Shown here in pieces: positions 1 to 6,120 of a DNA stretch of 6,120 nucleotides. The notes below the pieces were generated by a model. That model did no database searches and was not told where the DNA came from. It was given only the letters and a program-made list of their open reading frames with translations. The first letter of the stretch is position 1. Every line of letters begins with the position of its first letter. Source of the stretch: Balneolia bacterium (GTDB taxonomy: Bacteria; Bacteroidota; Rhodothermia; Balneolales; Cyclonatronaceae); assembly GCA_003567135.1 (NCBI GenBank), contig PXAI01000279.1, positions 1 to 6,120 of the forward strand, in the 5' to 3' direction. Made by a program: the position numbers and the translations under genes.

Positions 1-3000
1 CTGAGAAGACGATCACCCGGGTCGAGCCCGCCGCGTCGTTGTAGTTCCTCAAGTTGTTGCCTGATTTCATTCTGCTGGCGACCCATCTGCTCAAGTCGCT
101 CCATTTGATCCTGCGTGAGACGTTCTCCGGCAATATCATTCAGCATATCCTGAATTTGCTGGTTCAGCTGCTGCTGCATTTCGCCGCTTTCCTGAAGCTG
201 ATCCATCATCTGCTCGGCCGACATTCCGCCGCCCCCTCCGCCGCCACCGCCGGAATCCATAAGCTGATCGATTAAATCGGCGACCATTACGGAAAGCTGG
301 TTTAATCCGCCCAGTGCGATTCGTTCTGCGTTAGTGGCTCTGTTTTTGTTGCGTTCAGCTAAAAAGTGCACAGACTGATCAAGATCGCGCTGAATCTGAC
401 GACGCATCTGGTTGACCTGATTCGGGAACATCGGAACCTCGCGCGAAATGGCGTAAAGCGAATCCACCACCACATCAAACATGTTCGAAATATTTCGCTG
501 GACGCGGGCGTGCTCCACAAACCCCTGGCTGTTTTGCTCAAGGCGAAGCGTGCGCTGATTCAAATCCTGCTGATTTTCCGAAAGCAGTAAAAGCGTCTGA
601 AGCGAGCTTTGAAGCGCACGGATATTCACATCAATCTGCTGGCCCCGCATACTCGATTTCGCCTCAGCAAGCATACCCTGCATGTCATCAATACTTTGCT
701 GGATCTGCTGTTGCTGCTGCCGGGTTTGATTCTGATCCTGACCGGGATCCTGCAGCTGCTCCATATTTTCCTGAAGCTGATCTTTAGTCTCTTCCATTTT
801 CTGATCCAGCTGATCCCTCAATTCTTCCATCGCCTCGCGCGAACGGTCCGGACTTTTATCAGGCAGCTGATCAACTCTGTCCTGAAGCTTTTCAAGCTCT
901 TCACGGATGGACTCCTGTTGACGCGCCGCACCATCCGGATCATCCGTCATCTCCATGACAGCTTCTTCCTGTCGCGATAAATCTTCCAGCACTTCGGCCA
1001 GACGATCCATTTCGGCTTCCAGACGAATCTGCTTGAACAATTCCATCGTTCTTTCAAGACGCTCGCGGTAATTTTCTTCGCTGAATTCAAGATTCTGAAG
1101 CGCATCCCTGAGTTGATTCTGATCCATCGTTTCCAGGCTTTCCTGCAGCTGTTTCAGCCACTCCATAATTTCAGGATCATCAATTTCCTGCATCAGCTGC
1201 TGCAGTTCGCGGTATTTTTCGAGGGTTTCCTCAGACAGCACGTTGTCCTGCTCCATCTCACGGCGGAGCTCCTCAAAGTGTTCCTGAATATCCCGAAGCT
1301 GTTCGTTCATCTGCTCGCGCTGTTCGCGGATTGACTCAGCCGTTTGCTGCTGCTCCCAGTTATCCTCAGGATTATTGATGATATCATCCCGCAAATTATC
1401 CAGGTCGCGACGCGAATCCTCATACTGCTGATGGAGATCATCCAGCGCTTGGTCAACCGCATCTTCCTGCTGCTCCTGCTCAATCAGATGCTCCGCAAGC
1501 GAGGCCGCGCGAATCACATGGCGCTCTGAAACCGCCGATTTATATCCGTTCCACTCGTCGTTATCCGTAACCTGAATCCAGTAAACCAGTTCATCGGTTG
1601 CCCGCAGGCGGATGTTGCTCAAATCCCAGACGTACACATCTTCAAGCGTAGAGGGAGAAGTGCCCCTCAGTCGAATCGAACCCTTAGGCGGATCTGACGT
1701 AAATTCACTGTTCACCTCATAATGCAGGCGTACGGAGGTTAATCCGAAATCATCGCGCGCTTCATAGGCGATGGTGAGTTCCTTCGGATTTAGCATGTTT
1801 TTGAACGGCTCCGGACTCAAAATCCGGACAGTAGGGTGCTGATCCTCAAGTGCCCTCAGATTAAATCGAAACGGATTCGTGTTCTCAAGTCCAGCGGAAT
1901 CGGCCAGCGCCATGCGGAGCGTATCGGATTCTGAGACGGTAAATGTAGTCTGCCAGGTTGTCGATTCCTCATGATCCATATCGATGTGATCAGAAACCCG
2001 GCTGAGGACGCGCGCAGTCCGCAGCGGTTTATTAGCTTCGCCGGTTATCGTTATTTCTGATCCGCCGTAGGCCTCAACGCGACTAAACGGGTAGGTAAGC
2101 TTTACGGGATCAAGGCCGGTGTAGGAGGGCGGAGTTACTTCCAGAACCAGTTCGCGAAATCTCGGAATTTGCTCAACGGTGAGCGAAAATGTGTCGGAGC
2201 GAAATCCGTCCATCTCGATGTAATATTCGGCGTCATTGAAAACCTCAACCGGCGCAGAGACGTAGCGGCTGCTTCCGGAAAGCTCCATGGCGCGCTTTCG
2301 AAAATCCTCTTCAAGATCAGTGCGCCAGGCCAGTCTGACCTCATCAGGCGTGCTGCCTTCAAACGTAACAGAAGCAAAAAATCGGCTGCCCTGCTCAACG
2401 GTATCATTTCCCGGCTCAATCGTAAATGTAAACGGATTCGGTTTTTCCCAGGCCTGCCAGAAAGCGACCGTGCGCGTGCCGGTGAACGGATCGGAAAACC
2501 AGAGGCCGGATACCGCAATCAGCAGAACGAGAACTGCTGCGAAGATGCGGGAGGTCGTTTTATAAAGATCGGTTTCCCTGAACCAGGATCTGATTTTTTC
2601 ATCGCCGTTTTCTTTTTCAAGATGATCCAGATTCTGGCGGATGGCGGCATCTTTAAGCGGAGAATCCGTTTCGCGGCCGGTTTCGAAGTCGAGCAGGTAG
2701 CGAAGCGAGTATAGTCCGGTCTCGCGGCTGAGCTTACGGTAAAAAACCTCAAACCCTGATATGGAAAAAAGCTGATAGACTTTCCAGCCGGCAAAAGCGG
2801 CGACGCCAAAAATCGAGACAAAAGCGCTGGTTTTCAGTAGGGGCGACAGAAAATAGGTGCGCTCAATAAAGAACAGAACAATGAATCCGGTAAGCAGTAC
2901 GGCCAGAAAGGCCAGCACGGCCGAGCTCGAATGCCACCGTTTCAGTCGTGTAAAACAGGCTCTGGCAAGTTCAAGCCACTTCGCGATGTGTTGATTTTTC

Positions 3001-3020
3001 GGAGAATCCTGTTCAGCCAA
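1..3020 (-). CDS. DUF4175-like membrane protein with long Q/E-rich coiled coil (C-terminus beyond window)
   Basis: The minus strand is open without a stop for 1006 codons, from TTG at 3018-3020 to the window edge. An in-frame TGA lies upstream (about 3047-3049) with no ATG or GTG between, and the first in-frame ATG comes only after more than 240 codons, inside the beta-rich region, so TTG is the best start. Order of parts: a short basic cytoplasmic N-terminus; predicted membrane helices at about 33-53, 61-79 and 159-175; a beta-rich, probably periplasmic, Ig-like region at about 185-500; then a heptad-like coiled coil rich in Gln, Glu, Met and Leu from about 507 onward. The coiled coil contains a Gln run near 768 and nine glycines at 924-932. 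This architecture matches proteins annotated as DUF4175 in Bacteroidota-related genomes, whose biochemical role is not established; an envelope role is inferred from topology. No visible catalytic motif. Coiled-coil similarity could lead to false 'Smc-like' labels. The reading frame is certain; the family name is probable. Confidence 0.85.
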   Translation of the reverse strand, partial: MAEQDSPKNQHIAKWLELARACFTRLKRWHSSSAVLAFLAVLLTGFIVLFFIERTYFLSPLLKTSAFVSIFGVAAFAGWKVYQLFSISGFEVFYRKLSRETGLYSLRYLLDFETGRETDSPLKDAAIRQNLDHLEKENGDEKIRSWFRETDLYKTTSRIFAAVLVLLIAVSGLWFSDPFTGTRTVAFWQAWEKPNPFTFTIEPGNDTVEQGSRFFASVTFEGSTPDEVRLAWRTDLEEDFRKRAMELSGSSRYVSAPVEVFNDAEYYIEMDGFRSDTFSLTVEQIPRFRELVLEVTPPSYTGLDPVKLTYPFSRVEAYGGSEITITGEANKPLRTARVLSRVSDHIDMDHEESTTWQTTFTVSESDTLRMALADSAGLENTNPFRFNLRALEDQHPTVRILSPEPFKNMLNPKELTIAYEARDDFGLTSVRLHYEVNSEFTSDPPKGSIRLRGTSPSTLEDVYVWDLSNIRLRATDELVYWIQVTDNDEWNGYKSAVSERHVIRAASLAEHLIEQEQQEDAVDQALDDLHQQYEDSRRDLDNLRDDIINNPEDNWEQQQTAESIREQREQMNEQLRDIQEHFEELRREMEQDNVLSEETLEKYRELQQLMQEIDDPEIMEWLKQLQESLETMDQNQLRDALQNLEFSEENYRERLERTMELFKQIRLEAEMDRLAEVLEDLSRQEEAVMEMTDDPDGAARQQESIREELEKLQDRVDQLPDKSPDRSREAMEELRDQLDQKMEETKDQLQENMEQLQDPGQDQNQTRQQQQQIQQSIDDMQGMLAEAKSSMRGQQIDVNIRALQSSLQTLLLLSENQQDLNQRTLRLEQNSQGFVEHARVQRNISNMFDVVVDSLYAISREVPMFPNQVNQMRRQIQRDLDQSVHFLAERNKNRATNAERIALGGLNQLSVMVADLIDQLMDSGGGGGGGGGMSAEQMMDQLQESGEMQQQLNQQIQDMLNDIAGERLTQDQMERLEQMGRQQNEIRQQLEELQRRGGLDPGDRLL
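225..251 (-). repeat. Poly-glycine tract inside the coiled-coil gene
   Basis: Nine consecutive glycine codons (mixed GGC, GGT, GGA and GGG) encode residues 924-932 of the giant minus-strand protein. The tract sits between two Q/M/L-rich helical stretches, so it probably acts as a flexible hinge or linker. The mixed codons argue against a recent simple-repeat expansion. Confidence 0.7.
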
Positions 3021-3054
3021 AGTTGGGTAAATTTGTTGATTAACGTATCAGGTC

Positions 3055-3113
3055 AAAAAAATGCGGTTCAGGCACTGTTTCTAAAACGAGAAGCATGGTG
3101 ACATAGTGCCTGA
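3055..3113 (-). terminator. Possible intrinsic terminator after the hydrolase gene
   Basis: A perfect 9-bp inverted repeat (TCAGGCACT at 3068-3076, AGTGCCTGA at 3105-3113) can be extended by one G-U and one A-U pair to an 11-pair stem. Read on the minus strand it lies 30 bp past the hydrolase stop codon, and a run of seven T (3055-3061) follows after 6 nt. The position suits termination of the MerR-LON-hydrolase transcript. The 24-nt loop and the gap between stem and T-run are atypical, so it could instead be an operator or an mRNA structure in the leader of the DUF4175-like gene. Confidence 0.4.
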
Positions 3114-3142
3114 TTGCGCGAAAGTTTCCCGTTTCGGTGTGT

Positions 3143-4018
3143 TTAGATATCACTCAGGGATAAAGAGGAATCGTGAACAATTCGTTTCCCGTCGTGTTTC
3201 AGAGTGACTACCTCATGGTGCGCATCGTGTTCCAGGTAAAGGAAAGCATTTTTCTCAGCCCATTCCGGCAGCAGTTTTTCTTTTTCCTCTAAAGTGATGA
3301 CCGGCATCATATCGTAGCCCATCACCCAGGGCAGCGGAACGTGAGCATGAGTCGGAATTAGATCACCTGCAAAAACGAGTGTTTTATCCTCATGTGAAAT
3401 GATCGGTAGCTGCTGGCCTTTGGAGTGGCCGTTAACCTCAACTACGCTGAGTCCGGGCTCAAAAATTTGCCCGTCGGATGTGAACTTGAGCGCTTTGGAA
3501 TGACGAATCGGCTCAATGTTTTCAGGAAAGTAGGATGCTTTTTCGCGCGCATTCGGCGTATTGGCATTGACCCACTGGTTTCGCGTAACCCAGTAGCGCG
3601 CATTGGGAAACACGAGCTCGGCTTCGCCTTCATCGTTTAAACGGGTTGTTCCGCCGCAATGATCAAAATGCAGGTGCGTGAAGATGATATCCGTGATATC
3701 CTCCTTCTTGAATCCGTGAAATTCGAGCGAAGTTTCCAGCGATCCCTCATCAAAATGGATATCGTAAATACTCGACATCTTCTCGTTGAACTTGTCGCCG
3801 GCTCCGTTGTCAATCAGATAAACGCGCTTGGTCAGATCGGATTTGATCAGCAGACACCGCATCGCCATCGGTATTCGGTTTTTGTCATCGGCCGGGATTT
3901 TTTTCGACCAGAGCGTTTTCGGAACCACGCCAAACATGGCGCCGCCGTCGAGGGCAAAGCGTCCCGTTTCGATGGTGTAAATGGAAAAAGGCCCGATTTT
4001 TGTGGAGGATAAGTTCAT
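3143..4018 (-). CDS. MBL-fold metallo-hydrolase (AHL-lactonase-like subgroup)
   Basis: A 291-residue protein with the metallo-beta-lactamase fold. Metal-binding residues are visible: the signature THLHFDH (H115, H117, D119, H120), a third-ligand histidine in VNGHSKGQ (H198), the bridging aspartate in FAGDL (D219) and a late histidine in the EHDAHH segment (264-268). This is a complete dinuclear-zinc set. The N-terminal 'RFALDGGAMFGVVPK' segment is typical of cytoplasmic MBL hydrolases in this bacterial group, some of them annotated as lactonase-like; the substrate cannot be read from sequence. No signal peptide is evident. The frame stays open upstream to an ATG at 4159, but that would add 47 poorly conserved-looking residues and overlap the preceding gene by over 130 bp. 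The ATG at 4016-4018 is therefore preferred, 4 bp after the LON-domain gene's stop, which suggests translational coupling in one operon. No clear Shine-Dalgarno is seen. Confidence 0.93.
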   Translation of the reverse strand: MNLSSTKIGPFSIYTIETGRFALDGGAMFGVVPKTLWSKKIPADDKNRIPMAMRCLLIKSDLTKRVYLIDNGAGDKFNEKMSSIYDIHFDEGSLETSLEFHGFKKEDITDIIFTHLHFDHCGGTTRLNDEGEAELVFPNARYWVTRNQWVNANTPNAREKASYFPENIEPIRHSKALKFTSDGQIFEPGLSVVEVNGHSKGQQLPIISHEDKTLVFAGDLIPTHAHVPLPWVMGYDMMPVITLEEKEKLLPEWAEKNAFLYLEHDAHHEVVTLKHDGKRIVHDSSLSLSDI

Positions 4019-4022
4019 TGGT

Positions 4023-4664
4023 CTATTCAGTTTTAAAATCAATAGGTGGAAATTTTCTGAAATGTCCGTTCCGGCTGATTCGCTCCCGAACTTCCTCAAA
4101 TGCCTTGATTTTAGGCAGCGTACGGTCGATGTGCATTTTGATGTACACGAGCCGCTCACGTTCGGTTTTTATCTCCAGAAGATTCTGTTTCTGAGACAGG
4201 TCAAACCCGACCAGATGCGCGAATCCGAACGAATCATGGGGGACTTCATCGGATAAAATACCGGTTTTAAATTCTGCGATTTCAACCAGTTTTTTGAAGG
4301 AAGGGAGGATGCGTTTCAGAAACTGCTTGTCGGCATCGGTCGTTTCGCCGGAGTCGTGAAATTTGGTGATATGCCCCTGAAGGTACGCTTTCGAGGAATC
4401 AAACGAGTGGGTGATAAACCGGTCGTGTCCAGTACAGATGATATCCGCCTTGCCGTCCTCATACTGCTTGCTGATGGCATCAACCGTGGCCAGACATCCA
4501 ATTCGCGAAACCTTGTTTTTTATAAAGCTGACAAGTCCGAACGGTTCATCATTGGCAACACAGTGGCGGATCATCTCTTTATAACGGGGCTCAAAAATAT
4601 GGAGCGGAAGCTTCTCGCCGGGAAAAAGTACTATTTGAAGCGGGAACAGGGGGATGATCTTCAT
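4023..4664 (-). CDS. Stand-alone LON substrate-binding (N-terminal) domain protein
   Basis: A 213-residue protein consisting only of the domain that recognises substrates in Lon protease. The N-terminus carries the hallmark PLFPLQIVLFPGEKLPLHIFEPRY (residues 5-28), followed by RIGCLATV (54-61) and a G.AD..C.G..RF segment (71-83), which together form the beta-barrel half. The C-terminal half is helical, with the typical GFDLSQKQNLLE (153-164) and ERERL motifs. The AAA+ ATPase and Ser-Lys protease domains of full Lon are absent, and the natural stop shows it is not truncated. Small LON-only proteins are widespread in bacteria and mostly uncharacterised; a peptide- or protein-binding role is inferred. 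The start ATG is directly followed by the conserved motif, and no Shine-Dalgarno is visible. It lies 46 bp after the MerR gene and 4 bp before the hydrolase gene, consistent with one operon. Confidence 0.94.
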   Translation of the reverse strand: MKIIPLFPLQIVLFPGEKLPLHIFEPRYKEMIRHCVANDEPFGLVSFIKNKVSRIGCLATVDAISKQYEDGKADIICTGHDRFITHSFDSSKAYLQGHITKFHDSGETTDADKQFLKRILPSFKKLVEIAEFKTGILSDEVPHDSFGFAHLVGFDLSQKQNLLEIKTERERLVYIKMHIDRTLPKIKAFEEVRERISRNGHFRKFPPIDFKTE

Positions 4665-4710
4665 AAAAACGAATATGCCGAACCGGCTTGTGAGGCGGAG
4701 TGATTAAATA

Positions 4711-5049
4711 TCAAAGTTGATCGTGAAGTTTCTGCAGGAAAACCCGAACCTGTTTGAGATCACGCTGAAGATCCAGCGGAATTGCCGGGGCGTCGGCCTG
4801 ATGTTGATCCGGATTCTTTTTCTTCTCCGAAAGCGCCTTCTTCGCTCCGGCCGTACTGTACTTTCGATCTTTGATGAGCACCTTCAGCTCCATAATTGTA
4901 TCAATATGCTTCTGCATGTAGGTGCGTTTTCCCGACTTATTCTTGCCGGGATTCAGCTGCGGAAAAACCGATTCCCAATAGCGAAGTACATGGGGCTCAA
5001 CATCCGTGAGCTTGCTCACTTCGCCAATGCTGTAGTATAATTTTTTCAT
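4711..5049 (-). CDS. MerR-family transcriptional regulator
   Basis: A 112-residue DNA-binding protein. The winged helix-turn-helix is at the N-terminus: YYSIGEVSKLTDVEPHVLRYWE (5-26), the wing KNKSGKRTY (36-44), then the helical segment HIDTIMELKVLIKDRKYSTAGAKKAL (48-73) typical of MerR. A lysine-rich and proline-rich linker (76-91) leads to a short amphipathic helix (about 94-110) that probably dimerises the protein. There is no cysteine, so metal or redox sensing of the MerR/SoxR kind is unlikely, and no effector-binding domain is attached. An in-frame TAG lies three codons upstream of the chosen ATG, so this is the longest possible start. It is the first gene of the minus-strand set and is divergent from the patatin gene; autoregulation, or control of the shared intergenic region, is plausible but unproven. 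Confidence 0.94.
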   Translation of the reverse strand: MKKLYYSIGEVSKLTDVEPHVLRYWESVFPQLNPGKNKSGKRTYMQKHIDTIMELKVLIKDRKYSTAGAKKALSEKKKNPDQHQADAPAIPLDLQRDLKQVRVFLQKLHDQL

Positions 5050-5066
5050 ACCGGAAATCTATAGGG

Positions 5067-5095
5067 TTGATAGAATTAGCCTGTGTAATTTACAA
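5067..5095 (-). promoter_or_regulatory. Candidate promoter of the MerR-LON-hydrolase operon
   Basis: On the minus strand, TTGTAA (5090-5095) and TATCAA (5067-5072) are separated by 17 bp, each matching four of six bases of the sigma70 consensus. Transcription would start near 5060, leaving a leader of about 10 nt. The spacing and position are good, but the hexamers are weak and the flanking DNA is AT-rich, so chance matches are likely. No clear TAnnTTTG element of the Bacteroidota type was found at a usable distance. Confidence 0.3.
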
Positions 5096-5384
5096 TTAAT
5101 ATAATGAGCAGAGCGGGAAAAGAGAAGGGAATAAGAGAGATGATAAATTTGCAAAAAGAAGCTATTAGGATAAATGATTAAGATCAGCTTTTTCGACTCA
5201 TTGATCGGGCTGCACTTTCCAAATCTGTTTATACGTGATAACTACGCCATATTTAAGGCAACAGCGTGAATATGATTCAGGGAATTTTATTTTAAGCTTA
5301 GTATGCTGTTAATTCAGTGCTAAAAGCTAACTCAATCAAACTGCTTGCTGTACAACACGAGCTTAATTCGCAGTTTAAATTTTC

Positions 5385-5391
5385 AAAAAGG
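5385..5391 (+). promoter_or_regulatory. Ribosome binding site of the patatin gene
   Basis: AAAAAGG lies 7 nt before the ATG at 5399, matching the AAGG core of a Shine-Dalgarno site at a good distance. It supports the choice of this start. It stands out because the minus-strand genes lack an equally clear site. Confidence 0.6.
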
Positions 5392-5398
5392 TCATCTT

Positions 5399-6120
5399 AT
5401 GAAAGAACTCAGATTATCAATGGCAATGGGTGGGGGCGTTTCACTGGGTACGTTCAGCGGATCGGCATTAACCGAGGCAATCAAGCTTATTCTGATAGAT
5501 AACTATTACAATCTCGCAAAGGGACATGATAAGAGCTATGAAAATGTTACGGTTGATTCCTTCAGCGGAGCGAGCGCCGGCGGGATGTCCCTCGGAATTA
5601 TGCTGAGAGTTTTCTCAATGCCACCCGCAGGAATTACGGAGGAGGGTTCTGATATCCGTGATGATCTTGAAGAGATTCTGCGACGCCAGTTCGGGGATGC
5701 TTTTGAAAACATGAAAGAAGTAATACGTGATGACCACTGGAATCAGATTTTATTAGCTCAGTACGCGCAAAATAAGCAGCACGAATGCTGGGTAAAGGAG
5801 GTCAATATAAATCGCTTACTTCGCCATGAGAAAAATTCTTTTGATGAACATGTGCTATCCCTGTTATTTCGACAAACGGTAGATGGGATAGCAAAAGAGC
5901 ATATTCAGCTAAATGATGGCGATTCTGCGCGTGAATTTAATGAATTAAACCTGCTGTCAGACAGAGTGCTGTTTGCATGCACGCTGAGTAACCTGAGTCC
6001 GCTTATGCTAGACGCCAGACAACAGGTTAAAAGCAGGGTAGATGCCCGCGGTATGATTGGTTTAAAAGATCCGCTTCGATCAGAAACACACCGCGATATG
6101 CGTGTATTTGACATAAATTA
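5399..6120 (+). CDS. Patatin-like phospholipase, N-terminal part (continues beyond window)
   Basis: The frame is open for 240 codons from ATG 5399-5401 to the window edge. Two patatin hallmarks are present: the glycine-rich oxyanion loop GGGVSLG (residues 11-17), directly after the first beta strand, and the nucleophile elbow GASAGG (57-62) with catalytic Ser59. The Asp of the Ser-Asp dyad (DG[GA] motif) is not found in the visible part and would lie further on. That fits a larger patatin, like the patatin-related proteins that begin with an 'ELRL...GGVSL' strand and loop, rather than the compact 300-residue type. Such enzymes hydrolyse acyl esters of lipids; the substrate is unknown here. 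No signal peptide is seen. The start is supported by AAAAAGG 7 nt upstream. The gene diverges from the MerR operon. ATA and TTA codons are clearly more frequent than in the giant minus-strand gene, which suggests a different origin or lower expression. Confidence 0.88.
   Translation, partial: MKELRLSMAMGGGVSLGTFSGSALTEAIKLILIDNYYNLAKGHDKSYENVTVDSFSGASAGGMSLGIMLRVFSMPPAGITEEGSDIRDDLEEILRRQFGDAFENMKEVIRDDHWNQILLAQYAQNKQHECWVKEVNINRLLRHEKNSFDEHVLSLLFRQTVDGIAKEHIQLNDGDSAREFNELNLLSDRVLFACTLSNLSPLMLDARQQVKSRVDARGMIGLKDPLRSETHRDMRVFDIN

Larger units (their letters stand above)
5050..5398. other. Divergent AT-rich intergenic region
   Basis: This 349-bp stretch lies between the diverging MerR and patatin genes, so it must hold promoters for both. 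Apart from the weak MerR promoter and the patatin ribosome binding site, it contains a purine-rich plus-strand stretch (5106-5148) and an imperfect hairpin (AGCTTAG at 5295-5301 against CTA plus AGCT at 5320-5328, with two bulged A) about 70 bp before the patatin start. No convincing small gene, tRNA, riboswitch or mobile-element end is visible. Confidence 0.6.

Noticed and set aside
2169..2714. Plus-strand 181-codon open frame
   Set aside because: It is antisense to the giant minus-strand coding sequence, whose translation has clear membrane and beta-rich domains; the plus-strand product is basic, low in recognisable motifs and has no ribosome binding site.
2135..2821. Two minus-strand frames of 127 and 100 codons
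   Set aside because: They are alternative frames of the same strand as the giant gene; their products are Arg/Ser/Pro-rich and lack any domain, while the in-frame translation is coherent throughout.
4675..4690. GCCG-GTT-CGGC mini-hairpin between MerR and LON-domain genes, followed by T5
   Set aside because: The stem has only four pairs and the T-run is separated by 7 nt and directly abuts the LON gene's ATG, so a functional terminator inside a compact operon is unlikely.
4356..4703. Plus-strand 115-codon open frame
   Set aside because: It is antisense to the LON-domain gene, which is supported by strong family motifs.
4717..5040. Plus-strand 107-codon open frame
   Set aside because: It is antisense to the MerR-family gene, which carries an unambiguous helix-turn-helix.
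5104..5181. 25-residue plus-strand open frame starting MSRAGKEKG
   Set aside because: It has no ribosome binding site, is short, lies in a purine-rich stretch that inflates Lys/Glu/Arg content, and has no recognisable features.
5317..5502. Plus-strand 61-codon frame overlapping the patatin start
   Set aside because: It overlaps the patatin gene in another frame; the patatin frame has a ribosome binding site and catalytic motifs.
5905..6114. Minus-strand 69-codon frame
   Set aside because: It is antisense to the patatin coding sequence, and its Ser/Leu/Arg-rich product is typical of a shadow.

Overview
The window looks like ordinary chromosomal DNA from a member of the Bacteroidota/Rhodothermota/Balneolota assemblage. 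This is inferred from three things: the MerR-type regulator with the short 'RYWE...P.KNKSGKR' signature, the large Q/E-rich coiled-coil membrane protein of DUF4175 type, and weak or absent Shine-Dalgarno sites in front of most genes. No 16S or other strict marker is present, so the taxonomy is a guess. There are no tRNAs, rRNAs, insertion sequences, CRISPR repeats or phage genes.

Layout. From 1 to 3020 on the minus strand lies one very large gene, cut off at the window edge. It encodes a three-helix membrane protein with a beta-rich extracytoplasmic region and then a roughly 500-residue, glutamine/glutamate-rich coiled coil (DUF4175-like). It has no in-window stop and appears to start at TTG, so a simple ATG-to-stop scan misses it and shows only antisense shadows. 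A 122-bp gap (3021-3142) follows, with an imperfect hairpin plus T-tract that could end the upstream operon. From 3143 to 5049, also on the minus strand, is a compact three-gene set read in the order MerR-family regulator, stand-alone LON substrate-binding-domain protein, metallo-beta-lactamase-fold hydrolase. The last two genes are only 4 bp apart. A 349-bp AT-rich divergent intergenic region (5050-5398) separates this set from a plus-strand gene that runs off the right edge. That gene is the N-terminal part of a patatin-like phospholipase with a clear oxyanion loop and GxSxG serine.

How they fit together. The MerR, LON-domain and hydrolase genes are probably one transcript led by the regulator. 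No shared pathway can be read from the sequence. The patatin gene uses ATA and TTA codons far more often than the minus-strand giant gene, so it may have a separate evolutionary history. I see no convincing previously undescribed system. The points most worth a second look are the hidden giant gene, the solo LON/MerR/hydrolase cluster and the compositionally distinct patatin.
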